A DNA stretch of 64,000 nucleotides from Hirsutella rhossiliensis (taxonomy: Eukaryota > Ascomycota > Sordariomycetes > Hypocreales > Ophiocordycipitaceae): positions 62,001 through 126,000 of the forward strand of contig NW_025408686.1 of the NCBI RefSeq assembly GCF_020360975.1, written 5' to 3'. A model generated the notes under the pieces. That model was given only the letters and a program-made list of their open reading frames with translations, made no database searches and was not told where the DNA came from. A program made the position numbers and the translations under genes. This document shows positions 34,154 to 44,215 of the stretch, in pieces (the first letter of the stretch is position 1; every line of letters starts with the position of its first letter).

Positions 34154-35137
34154 ATGCGTGGCACCATGAGCGACAGTATGGGCGACTCTACCACCGGTGA
34201 CGGCATCTTGTGCTCGATATCAGACCAAGAGGGGATAAATATCATTGGTAAAGATATCGATGGCGGTATAGTGGTGGAAATCTTATCATCCGGCCGCATC
34301 TACCGCAGCATGAAGGTTATGCGTTATTTCACTGGGACGAATCAGGCAGAGAAATTGTCTTTTCTCCGACGCATTCGGCACCAGAGCTTCGTTAATGTCT
34401 ACGCCATCCTCCCCCTCGGAGAAGTAGACGAGGCAATCGTCTATTTTGATATTATGCCCATAAAGGTTATTGACGTGTGTGCGCAAGCGTACGCCGAACT
34501 CAGCGAGCTAAACGTCGCAGCAATCCTGGGTCAGGTAGACTTCAGCATTCTAGCTGGCAAGGGACTTCGTTGACGGCCACAGGTGTTGCAAGGCGTAGTA
34601 TTTCTCGAAAACAATGGGCTTCGGCATACAAGGTTCGACAAGTTCCAAGTGCTAGCCGACCTGGCTGGCAACATCAAGATTCGTACGTCCCGCGATGATG
34701 CAGCGTAGGCTTTTCTAACGTGCAACTAGGTGGCCAAGAATGGTGCAGTGTCGGTACCATCTATCCCGTCCTGAACGGCCTGATGTCTTTCACCTGCCAC
34801 GTAATGTTTCCTTGGCGCTTCAATCATCAAGTGGAAAGCACCAGAAAATGGGGGAACCAGTCGCAGGTTATGAATTTCTTGAGTGAGCTGACTGCCGCTG
34901 CATCAACGAAGAACCTTGTCACGGTAACTGCACCCAATGCCCTCAAATGCATACATTCATTTTGACGGTATACAGCACCCGTTGTTACAGCTTCCTTGGA
35001 AAAAGGATCATGTGAAAGACTTGATTGTGGTTGCGGTGTGGAAAGCAAACATGGCCGCAGGTAGACTTTCGCGATCAGTGCAATCTGATGATGATGTTTC
35101 TTTTCCGCCCATGACGGAAGTCGGAGGCACTACATAA
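34154..35137 (+). CDS. Pseudokinase-like protein 2
   Basis: Predicted 278-residue paralog of the gene at 26197. Exons are 34154-34534, 34583-34682, 34730-34923 and 34976-35137. The three introns are 47-52 bases long with GT-AG ends, and the second has a TTCTAAC branch. The first and last introns fall at the same protein positions as the two introns of paralog 1 (after ILGQ, and just before HPLL). The kinase-like N-lobe reads RIRHQSFVNVYAILPL. The catalytic loop is LRHTRFDKFQVL, which keeps only a shadow of HRD-x-K, so it is another predicted pseudokinase. It ends in an acidic tail (SDDDVSFPP). The frame is fully intact, which is unusual in this window. Confidence 0.75.
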
Positions 35138-35189
35138 GAGTCGCTAAGCCTATTCTAGAATTGCCCAAAGCTTGGTTCCGAGCTAAAGG

Positions 35190-35520
35190 AAGCTGTCATC
35201 TGATGCCTGAATTCCTCTTATATCCTTCTGTCGGTGGACCGGGTAGCCCTGTTAGGAGGGACCCGGAGAAGGGATTCCTGGCCTATATAGCAGGAACGCA
35301 TGAGGACTTCCTGAGTAAGGAAGGCAACCCCTTTTATGCGTGGGCACAGCCACGTATGCGTGGGTAGAGCCCATTACTCAGGAGGTCCCCAGAAGTCCGT
35401 AAGACCTCCTGTATAAATAGCCCCTTCAGACTGCCCCTTTAGACATAGAACATGCATCTTGAACCTTCGTGTGTGACCCCCTTCTTATTCCGATGTGTAT
35501 TGGCATAACGTTCCACCAAC
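35190..35520 (+). repeat. Possible solo LTR-like segment
   Basis: The stretch begins TGTCATCTGATGCC and ends CCACCAACA, has GTATAAATAGCCCC (about 35411) in promoter position, and contains a short inverted pair, AGGAGGTCC and GACCTCCT. This resembles a gypsy-type LTR, but no second copy and no target duplication was found, so the call is weak. Confidence 0.25.
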
Positions 35521-35877
35521 AGATCCGATGGGAGTCTGACCCGCATCGCAAGGGCCATCTAATCGCGCAAGAAACCATTCAATCCTGTGGGAGAACATAA
35601 ACTTTTTTGGTTCTTTTACCGCTTTCTTCCTACCTCCTCACCTCTAACCCCGGCTACCCTGCCGTCTCTTACCACCACGGGATCAAAGGTCTGCCTTCGT
35701 GGGTGCTCTAGACTTCTTCGGCCGACTTTTCCGTCCATAAGCATTCGAAACCATTATTAGATGTAACGACTAGATGTCATGATCGACTTCTTGCTCCCGG
35801 ACCCCGGCGACAGACCGTTTGCCTCTTTCTCTTGCTTCCTCCTAGCACTCGTCCTCCCACCATCTCCGTTTACCATG

Positions 35878-38289
35878 CCACGAGAACAGGCAGCCACGGT
35901 CTCACCTGAAGCGCTTCGTCGCACCTCGGAGGGCCACCAGTACGCCGTCCCGATCTTCCAAGGATACATCAGCGACGACCATGAGGACGATCACCCAGTC
36001 TATATTAAGCGGTACGCTCTAACCCCCCGGCACCGTTTTGGCTCCGTCTGACACTCTCTGTAGAAACTCTGTCCTACATTTGGCGTTATTCGTCCCTTGG
36101 GAAAACTTCATTTCTGAGAGCCTAGGTGATATAACCGACATATGGACGACTCATCGGGCGGGCCTTTGTCCCCGTATCCGTTTCTACGTCTCTAACATTT
36201 GTCTTTTGAGAAAGTCTTGTCGAAGACGCGCGTAAGGACGCGAAGCTCTGGGCCAGTCGATCGGAGGGCGACGAGTCGACGACACAATTGACGTTGAGTA
36301 CCCACTTGACGATGGCCGATACGAAGAAGAGTCTCCAGCACTGGCTCATCGTCAGGCCTACAGAGCTCTACTCCAGATTTTGCGAAATGCCGTGCAGGAC
36401 ACGGACGCCACAAAAGACTCCACCGTCCTTGGAGGTTTAATACACGATCTGTGCGAAGAGAACCTGACTGAGGAAGAGCAACCTTTTGTCCAACGTCAAG
36501 AGGGTCTGTACCGGAATATAGCCCATGATCAAGGTGACGGCTTGTGCCAATTCCCAATATCTCGAGACGATGTCCAAGCAGCGACCAAGGCCCAACAACT
36601 ATTGCATCTTCGGATGCTAGACGACATTGAGAGTGGTTCTCAGGGGACCATGCTTTCCGCGGATGGCGCCGACATCGACGATACCCTAGCTCGCTACGGC
36701 GATACGGAACCCACCATTGCGCCGCCGGGAAGTGACCTCAATCAACAAGGGCCTCGAATGCTTGTCGACGTCAGTCCGATGGGCCGGTGGCTAGCTTCGC
36801 GGAGATGGGACACGCCACTGCGGCCACCTTCACTCTGAACTATCTACAGGCCATGGCCCTTCAACTTGTTTGCGCATTTCTGGACAGGTATACCGCTAAT
36901 CAGGACTCAGCTGGTCAACATCTCCAGTATACCGGCGGGCCAGGCGGCACGGGAAAGTCGAGGATCATCGATGCCCTGAAGGACGTGTTCGCGGCGAGAA
37001 ATCAGCCACACCTTCTGCAGATAACCGGCACATCAGGCAGTTCGGCGGCCCAGATTGGCGGCACGACCATCCACTCAGCGTGTGGGTTGGATTCCCATCG
37101 CGATCCAAACAAACCGCCTCCCCCTTTCAGGCCTTTCTCGGAGGCGAAGAAGTGGATATGGAAACAGAAGCTGGTACTCGTGATTGACGAGGTCAGCATG
37201 CTGGGAGGAGCCACTCTGCACAACGTCAGTCGTCACCTGCAGGTACTCCGTGACTGTCCGGACGAGCCGTTTGGTGGGATGCCTGTCGTTCTACTGATGG
37301 GAGACTTCTACCAGTTCGCCCCCGTGCGGGAAACAAGCCTACTGATCATCAGACCGCCGGACCGAACAGAGACCCCCCTGCGACAAGCGAGAATCTCTCA
37401 CCACAGCGGCTGCAGATTGTGGCATCTGTTCAAAACCGTGGTGCTCCTCGAAGACCAAGTCCGCGCACGCAACGATCCCCAGCTCCGCGCACTCCTAGAT
37501 CGAGTTCGTAACGGGCGCCAGACCCAGCAAGACCTCGACTTGCTCAACGCCAACATCGTAGGACGCTCCCAAATCACCTTCCACGATGGTTTGCGTGCTA
37601 TAACGCCACTGAACCGCACCCGGTGGGCCCTCAACATGGAAGCTGTCGTGGGTTGGGCGCGCTTCAACAAGCAGCATATCCGTATCTTTGTCTCGACTCA
37701 CACCTGGCGCAACGGCTCGCTTTCTCCAAACATCGTAGCGCGAACCATGGGAAAAGGTGACGACTCCGCCTGCAAGGTCCCCGGCGTCTTCTTCTATGCC
37801 CAGGGCATGCCTGTGGTTGTGAACAAGAACATCTACACTGGCTTGAAAGTTGTGAATGGGGCCGACTTTACTGCCGTTGACGTAATACTCGATCCCAATC
37901 ACCCAGGATACTGCTTGGCAGATGACGTGACCATCCACTTCGGGCCGCCGCTCGGCATTCTTCTGCAGTCCGAGGAGACGAAGGCTTTGGCGATACCGTC
38001 CCTCCCGGTGGGGACGGTGCTCATCCGACCCATGTCACATACGCTCGATTCGACTAACTCTCACTTCAGATTCTTGTCCGCAAGATGCACGCGACGTGGA
38101 TTGCCCGTTGTACCAGCGTTCGTTCTCACTGATTACAAAGCCCAGGGTAAAACGTTCGTGGAAGTACTGTTGGAGCTGCGTGGAAATTGTGTGACCAATG
38201 GTGAACCCTCCAAGTGCGATTTTACGAGCCTCTATGTGCAACTGTCCAGGTGCACCTCGCTTGGGGCATCAAGCTTCTTGGTCCCGTGA
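35878..38289 (+). pseudogene. Helitron RepHel with Rep domain deleted
   Basis: The start MPREQAATVSPEALRRTSEG (35878) is the same N-terminus as the Helitron copy at 39921. After only ~22 residues it jumps to the segment that in full copies follows the Rep domain (QGYISDDHEDDHPVYIKR, then LHLALFVPWENFISESLGDI near 36070). The DUF6570 region, the HUH nuclease and the Y motif are missing. Frame breaks follow at about 36050 and 36235. The helicase part (36787-38289) is intact and listed separately. Confidence 0.75.
36787..38289 (+). CDS. PIF1-family helicase domain of Helitron
   Basis: A 500-residue open frame covering a complete SF1B helicase: Walker A GGPGGTGKSRIIDAL, Walker B LVIDEVSMLGGATLHN, motif III-like LMGDFYQFAPVRETS, ITPLNRTRWALNME, the GMPVVVNKNIYTGLKVVNG segment and motif VI-like SLYVQLSRC. 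Such helicases unwind DNA during rolling-circle Helitron transposition. It is normally the C-terminal half of a Rep-helicase fusion, and here the Rep half is gone. Alone it could provide helicase function at most. The ATG at 36787 is the ORF start, not a known native start. Confidence 0.8.
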   Translation: MASFAEMGHATAATFTLNYLQAMALQLVCAFLDRYTANQDSAGQHLQYTGGPGGTGKSRIIDALKDVFAARNQPHLLQITGTSGSSAAQIGGTTIHSACGLDSHRDPNKPPPPFRPFSEAKKWIWKQKLVLVIDEVSMLGGATLHNVSRHLQVLRDCPDEPFGGMPVVLLMGDFYQFAPVRETSLLIIRPPDRTETPLRQARISHHSGCRLWHLFKTVVLLEDQVRARNDPQLRALLDRVRNGRQTQQDLDLLNANIVGRSQITFHDGLRAITPLNRTRWALNMEAVVGWARFNKQHIRIFVSTHTWRNGSLSPNIVARTMGKGDDSACKVPGVFFYAQGMPVVVNKNIYTGLKVVNGADFTAVDVILDPNHPGYCLADDVTIHFGPPLGILLQSEETKALAIPSLPVGTVLIRPMSHTLDSTNSHFRFLSARCTRRGLPVVPAFVLTDYKAQGKTFVEVLLELRGNCVTNGEPSKCDFTSLYVQLSRCTSLGASSFLVP

Positions 38290-38518
38290 GGTACCATGAT
38301 TTCATTGGCAATGGGCTGGATCAGGCCATACTTGATGGAATGCAGAGACTCAAGAACTTGGCCGCGGAAACGAGACGGTTATACGAGGACCAAGGTTTCG
38401 AAAAGTAGTGGCAGTATACTAGGTAGCCATCCTGATTGTTTGACCTTTCGTATGTCGAGCCACGATCGGCCAGCTTCTACTCGATCTGCGGTGCTGTCGA
38501 CCAATCAAGCCTATCCCT

Positions 38519-39250
38519 TCACCGACCAAGCATGGCTGCTGACATGTCCATCATGTGCGACTCCATCCCCTCTGCTTTACCCTGCTCCATTGCGACCATC
38601 ATTTGCCTCATCGCCGTCCCACTTGTCCCGCCCGGAGCTCGACCATACACGGACTCAGCAAACATCCGAAGCTGCATCGGGAATCGGGAATCCCCATATT
38701 GCTCGATGATATCGCTCTTTTCCACCGCGCTTCGTAGGTCGTGCCATTGCGATGGGGTCATACCGAGTGTCTCACACTCTTTCTTCTTCATTGCATCCCA
38801 CCATGGCGGCAGTAAACCGGGACAACGCTCGACGCGCTCCAGGAAGCGCTTGAAGCCACGCAGCCCGTTGCCGGCACCACCATATATGCTATCCGCGTCT
38901 GCTTCGCCTTCAATGTTGTACATGTCCTCAGCGCGCAGTCGGTAAGCGTCGATCAGCAACCCGTAGACATCTCTTTCCGATCGATCATGGAGCCAAGTGC
39001 GATTTTCAAGACGCGTGAAGGGCCGGGCGACGCCCTGTTCCAACCCCTTCGGAGGCGACAAATTTGCCGTTGTAGGCCCATCTTGAAACGATGTCGTGGC
39101 ATCGGCCTGTTTGCCACAAACCTTCTTATGGACCTTCCAGTCTGTCTTCTGGCAATCCCTGGAGCAGTACGGCGTGGTGGAACATTTCGCGCACCTCTTG
39201 AGGGCGACTTCAGGCGGCGACTTCTTGCAGCTATTGCACTCAAGGGCCAT
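38519..39250 (-). CDS. MYND-finger protein, intact
   Basis: A 243-residue single-exon protein. The N-terminal MYND zinc finger (residues ~6-45) reads CNSCKKSPPEVALKRC, then CSTTPYCSRDCQKTDWKVHK and a final Cys, giving all expected zinc ligands. MYND fingers bind proline-rich peptides in transcriptional regulators. The rest (ENRTWLHDRSERDVYGLLID, LPPWWDAMKKKECETLG) matches a widespread fungal MYND family of unknown role. It is convergent with the Helitron helicase (stop to stop 229 bases) and lies between two Helitron pieces, so it may be captured cargo. A second MYND gene is at 59.8-60.3 kb. Confidence 0.85.
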   Translation of the reverse strand: MALECNSCKKSPPEVALKRCAKCSTTPYCSRDCQKTDWKVHKKVCGKQADATTSFQDGPTTANLSPPKGLEQGVARPFTRLENRTWLHDRSERDVYGLLIDAYRLRAEDMYNIEGEADADSIYGGAGNGLRGFKRFLERVERCPGLLPPWWDAMKKKECETLGMTPSQWHDLRSAVEKSDIIEQYGDSRFPMQLRMFAESVYGRAPGGTSGTAMRQMMVAMEQGKAEGMESHMMDMSAAMLGR

Positions 39251-39476
39251 GGTGACCTAATTCCCATGACCAAATCGTGAAGATTGCGTTCTGAAAAAAT
39301 GTCGAATCAATTTGAAGCTCATTTATGCCGCAGGGAGAAGATGAGGGGTAGCTTAGGCTTAAACGGATAGGTGCTGTAATGGGTCCAAGCAGCCGCACTC
39401 CCACCTCTCTTCTCCAACAGAACTTGTCTAAGAACCAACCCGAATTCTCGCGCTCGGTTATGCCCAACTCTCGTCC

Positions 39477-39551
39477 CGTTCCTCAAGGCATTGGCGGACC
39501 CTGAAAGGGGCCGGTCTCCTGTCTCCTGTGCCTTTCGTGCCTTGAGGAACG
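39477..39551. repeat. 13-base perfect inverted pair CGTTCCTCAAGGC / GCCTTGAGGAACG
   Basis: The two arms (39477-39489 and 39539-39551) are exact reverse complements with a 49-base loop, and the right arm continues GAAAGG. The same pair occurs at 60659-60730 with a 46-base loop. One arm alone recurs in arrays at 46.8-47.0 and 49.84-50.08 kb. It lies between the MYND gene and the next Helitron start. Confidence 0.85.
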
Positions 39552-39920
39552 AAAGGCTCCTTCTTCCGCCCCCTCCGTAAGCTCGGACCACTTAGCGCCC
39601 CGTGCATTTTCCTGCCACTGCACCGCCACTGATGCCCGAGTCGTCAAGGCACAACGCCTTCTTCCCTCCCCGCACCGCAAAAAGCGCTGACCGCCCCGGC
39701 CCCACTACCCGGCCGACTGACCCTTCCGACTGACCCCCCCTCCGCCAGCTCCAGAGACCTATCGACAGCGCCTGGGAGGCAGCTCTTTCAACACCCCAAA
39801 GTCCTTTCCTTTCCTTCTTGCTGACGAACCTGACTGGGACTGAATTCTTCTTGTCTTTCTTCTTGAACAGAACCGGTTTTTCCTCCTCCGGGCACTCGAT
39901 CTTAGTCATCCTCGATCGCA

Positions 39921-40925
39921 ATGCCGCGAGAACAGACGGCCAGGGTTTCCCCCGAAGAGGTTCGCCGCACCCTGAAGGATCTTCAGTCGCAGCGCCGGCC
40001 ACAGCCTGTCAGAGTTCCCAACGACGAGATTCTTCGTGTGTTACAGGATATGGACCGCCAGCGCGCTGAAGACCGAACCCGCCGCCGTGAGGCCCAATAC
40101 CGATATACCGCACACACGCAGCCGCCAACCACTCCATCACCGAAACGACCTGGGCAAGAGCAAGCGCCTCCCACTCCACCGCCGACGGAGCCAAAGCGCT
40201 CCCCCAAAAGACCCCGGCCGATGCGAGAAACCGTTCAACTTCAACGAGACTCTGTCGAATCCATACTGCATCACTATAACGCCACTTTCCGCGTCAAGGA
40301 GCAGGCATCATCAACAAGATCCTGGTGCAACGATGTCCCCGTTGCCCTCCAGGTAGAGGCTGCTAAATCTTTCTACCAAGCGTTTACCGAAGAACGGACG
40401 TTGCCGATTTCCCACTGCGTCTTCTGCTATAGGAAGACACCGCCTTGCGAACTCGCCACCATGCAGTGGAGGGGTTTCTTGTCGCCCTCCATGCTGCGGG
40501 CGACCAGGACTATCCAAGAGTGTAGCGCGTGCCTTCCGTCACCAGAGGGCGCCAGAGTTGACGTGTGCCGTGAGTGTCGCGTCAGCTTCGACAGTGGACG
40601 GCTGCCTAAAGCCTGCTCGGTCAACAACATGGCCATCGGTTGCGAACATCGGTACCCCGACGAGCTTGATGACCTCTCTCCGGTTGAAGAGAGACTCATT
40701 GCCCTGCACGCACCTTTTGGCTATATCACCAAGTTCACGGTCGACAACAAGACCCGTTCGGGAATCAGCTACCGCAAGCACGTGAAAGGGCATATCGTCG
40801 TCTTTCCGAACAAGGTGGACGATCTTGTGGCCACGGTTCTTCCCTATCCTCTACTGCAGGCCATTGAAAACATTCACATCTCTTGGGATGTCGGCGCAAT
40901 GGAAAGGCGCCATGTATTTGGTTAA
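39921..40925 (+). pseudogene. Helitron RepHel N-terminal fragment (DUF6570 region)
   Basis: A 334-residue frame opening MPREQTARVSPEEVRRTLKD. It has a proline-rich low-complexity part, then a Cys-rich segment (ISHCVFCYRKTPPCELA, CSACLPSPEGARVDVCREC) and the DUF6570 block: CEHRYPDELDDLSPVEERLI, FGYITKFTV, YRKHVKGHIVVFPN. That block precedes the HUH Rep in Helitron proteins. It stops matching at ~40930, before the Rep. Its N-terminus is nearly the same as that of the deleted copy 4 kb upstream, in the same orientation, so the two look like head-to-tail copies. Confidence 0.75.
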
Positions 40926-41230
40926 GGAGCACCCCCGCCTATTTTCGTTCTCCTGCGTGTATGCGAGTCGCTATGGGCAGCCCCGGAAACGGTGTGATAC
41001 GAGACGCAAATCCAGAAGCCCAAGCCATTCTCCGTCCGGCGTATCTGGCTACCATCTAGAGGCTAGCTCTAGACCGCGCCGTCACGTCGCAATTCATCAC
41101 CGAGCAGACTTTTGAGCTGGCAGCCCTCCACCCGCGGCACTGACCGTTGTCCACGACCGGCTCGCCGCCATGCCGCCGTAGGCTCCGCCTAGCAAGCCTC
41201 CGGGCCGAGAGATGTACGATGAGGTGACAA

Positions 41231-41530
41231 TGTGCTCAAGTCAGAAGCGTCTACGGCTTTGTAAAGCGGTATCAATCTGACTGACGACGGATCAGTGGAT
41301 GAAGTCGTTTCCCAGACGTGGTGGCCGGTCCGCCTCAACATACACAGCTCGCGTGTGTTTGCCAGGTACCGGTATCGCTTTGTCTACCTTTTTCGAATAT
41401 TTGCCAACTTTTGTGCTCAAATCATCCTCCGAGAAGCGCCTGCGGCTTTGTGAAGCTGTATCAATCTGACTGATGACGGATCAGTGGATGATGTCGTTTT
41501 CCAGACGTGGCGGCCGGTCCGGCTCAATGT
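41231..41530. repeat. Direct repeat pair, ~110 bases, 180 apart
   Basis: The blocks at 41231-41340 and 41411-41530 share GACGGATCAGTGGATGA and the flanking CTTTGT-AAGC-GTATCAATCTGACTGA pattern, with several substitutions. No coding sense was found. It lies between the Helitron N-terminal fragment and the inverted-repeat arm. Confidence 0.65.
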
Positions 41531-41879
41531 CCGGTGGCGCCCACCTGGTGGTCCAATGGCCTGCGTGCTCCTCTGCACCCATGCCAGTATCGACAGATAC
41601 TTACCGGTACCCCATTAGGGCCAACAGGCGTAATGAAGAGGCGATCATTCAGTGCGAGATGGCACGTATAATGGAACTTGTAAAGGCAAATATTGCTCCC
41701 GCTGATCGGTTGGAAAGCTCTATAGCCCCGCCAGGCAGTCGTCGTAACGCCTCCCATGTCTCCGCTTGTATTGGAAACGCAGCTGGGCTCGCGCGAGGTG
41801 TCATCGTCGTTCACCGGTGAATACAACTGCCTAACGCTTGCTGGTTCGTGCGAGGCTGTCGTCCTGCGAGAGCTTTCAA

Positions 41880-42945
41880 GCTTAGATGGGGTCGTGCCCT
41901 CGGGTTGTCAGCCTGAGTATCGACACCGCTTTCGAGGTCGTCGTTATTGTCGTTGTCATTGCCTCATTCTCTGGGAAGCAATACTTTTGGCAGGGGGCGG
42001 CCAGGCAGGGGGACTCTGCTCGCAGGGGCTTGGCTGGCCGCGGTTGTGATTGTGCCGCCGGTATGAGCCTTTGAACATGTGCCTTTGGACATCTAGTAGC
42101 GGTTCTATCCTATGGCGGAATAATGGTGAACTCAAGTGAGTGGTTGGCGGATGATTGGTACTGTAGGACAAAATTACCAGCTGTCGCACAGGAGAAGTTC
42201 GGGGGAGAAGGTTGGGTACAGAAAACGCGGGGTGTCACTCCTAGACCCTTCCGCTCATCATGGGTGCCTGTGATTCCCGTTACCGTACCTGCGGCCGATT
42301 CTGGCTTCACAACAGTGCAGCAAGTCCTCGTCTTGGGCGATTGACAACACCCTAGCTTCTGGCTGCTTGGTAGTACTGAGCTGCAAGGGCTGCAACCCCT
42401 TCATGATAAGGAAAATCGTCTTTACTGCGGCCAGAGTGAGCTGGCGTCGAGTAGCATTGCTGTCCCCACCAGGCAGCAGCGGAAGGGTCTAGGAGCGACA
42501 CCCCGAGTTTCCTCGCCCAACCCGTTCCCCCGCAACTCGTCTCTACAACAGTTGGTAAGGTAGTCATGCCAGCCCGCCGCCAACAACTTAACTTCACCAT
42601 CACTCTACCGCGGGGTTGCAACAATTCTCTGCTCACAGACCAGCGTACCGGTATATCATGGAGACACATTTTGATGAAGATAGCGCATGGTATGGCCAGC
42701 ATGTCTTCCTCCTGCCAACCCATCCGAGATTGGCCATGGACGAGCCGATCCGCTTGCTTGGCAGTCGCACCTCGTCAAGATCTCTAGCCGTGTTCGCGGC
42801 TGGATCGTGCTACTATTAATCCGCGCTGCGGCAGTCCCTGACGTCGCCGTGATCAGCAGGCAATTCGAAAGCCTCCTCCAACGGAAAACTGGACGAGTGC
42901 CTCGATAATTCGCGACTTGCCGGTCCCGCCGTCGCCGCCGACGCC
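41880..42945 (-). repeat. Right arm of ~1 kb inverted repeat
   Basis: Reverse-complement copy of 30370-31379. At its right end the minus strand carries the Helitron helicase fragment (GGTGKS in broken frame, then ITATSGTAAARINSSTI), with an internal deletion relative to the left arm. Confidence 0.75.
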
Positions 42946-42979
42946 GTGGAGAGCTCCTGCGAGGCCTATGCCTGTACAA
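42656..42979 (-). pseudogene. Helitron helicase fragment
   Basis: Minus-strand remnant with LLITATSGTAAARINSSTI, the segment just after Walker A. The Walker A loop itself is out of frame next to it. It is the counterpart of the fragment at 30160-30611, inside the inverted-repeat arm. Confidence 0.65.
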
Positions 42980-43105
42980 CTACGTATCGCTCGTCAGACT
43001 CAAACGCAACAGCAACGACGGGATCTGTATGGCTTGTGGGGAGGTGCCTTTCGATGATGGGCGGGGAGCCAGGAAGACGCTGGGTTCAGGTGCTCAGGCG
43101 GCTGG
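42950..43105 (+). pseudogene. Helitron RepHel linker fragment
   Basis: The plus strand reads LRGLCLYNYVSLVRLKRN, then MACGEVPFDDG. In the units at 53.2 and 63.4 kb the same segment (GLCLYDYASLVRLKRN, GEIPFNESW) lies between the Rep and helicase parts. It directly abuts the minus-strand helicase fragment, so two oppositely oriented Helitron pieces meet head to head here. Confidence 0.6.
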
Positions 43106-44215
43106 GAACTTCTTGATCGTTTGGAAACTTCCCTGATGTGAAGCCAGTTACGTAACACTTTGTTTAACAGACTGGGCCCTCTCTTGCGAGCTGCCTCTTT
43201 CTGTATTCTGTTATGTCTTTTGCGCGACATTTCTTTTAATCGCGTGAACTTTGAGCTGTTCCAGTGAGATTCTTGTGATGCAGCCTGATATGGGCGCACT
43301 CGGCTTCCTAGAATTCAGGTACTTCCTCTTTGCCGAGGAAAAAGAGGAAATGTGAATCTTCGAGAGGTCGCGAGGCAGTGCAGCAACCTCGCGGCTCGTC
43401 CCGTGGTGACTGTGGTAAGGAGTAAAACATCAAAGCATTGGAGACAATCAATTCAATGCTCCCTTTTGCCGCATTTCCTAGCCAACATGAGTGTCCTCGT
43501 CGCATTTGACCATCAAGCACCAAAGTAGGCTGCGTCACACCATCCACATCATCACACCTGGCAAGCTAGCTCGCTCAGTCTTTCTTCACACCACCTTACC
43601 CAGGCATGATGCACCACCTAGTAAGGATTCTGAGGCATCGCTTCGCAAGCCGCCACATCCGTCCCAAACACTGTCCTCCTTCACACCCTCTGCCGAAGAT
43701 GGCTGCCACACTTGAACGATTGAGGTTATGTCGAGAAAGCTCAGGACAGCAGGAGCGCATTCCGACTGAAGCGTGGCTGGAGCGTGCTTCGGCGGCTTCA
43801 AGTGGTGTGAAGCATAAGCAATATAAGCAATAAGTCTAGACCCTTGTCAGGTACGTATTACACCACTTGCCGGTATAGTGCGGGAGCAGTCAGGGGCATG
43901 TTTTGGCCGCTCTGGGTGTCACGAAGGGGAATCACATTTTTTTTGAGCGGTTGAGCGGTTGCAGAGCTTTCTTGTCCAAATGTCTAATTGCGCCTACACG
44001 AGCATCAGGCTCTCGACAATGCAGCAAATCCAAGACGGAGCTTCTTGGTGGCGAATGGTTCTTCCATTTTCACACTCTTCAGTACAAAAACAAAGGACGA
44101 GCAGATCGCGTGCCCTCGTTGAGCCGTATCAAAGTCTATGGCCCCCGCTTTTGGCCTTTTCTTGCTCTCTGCCGCTCTTTTCTTTCTTACATACCATATT
44201 TACTCCGAATTTGCT
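43106..44215. other. No confident gene
   Basis: About 1.1 kb with only short overlapping frames. The end of the stretch reads a hydrophobic segment (FGLFLLSAALFFLTYHIYS, from 44138) that joins the Q-rich frame below. If used as a start, it would give that protein a membrane anchor. Confidence 0.45.

Noticed and set aside
35190..35520. Confident solo LTR
   Set aside because: It has LTR-like ends and a TATA box, but no target duplication or second copy in the window; kept only as a low-confidence feature.
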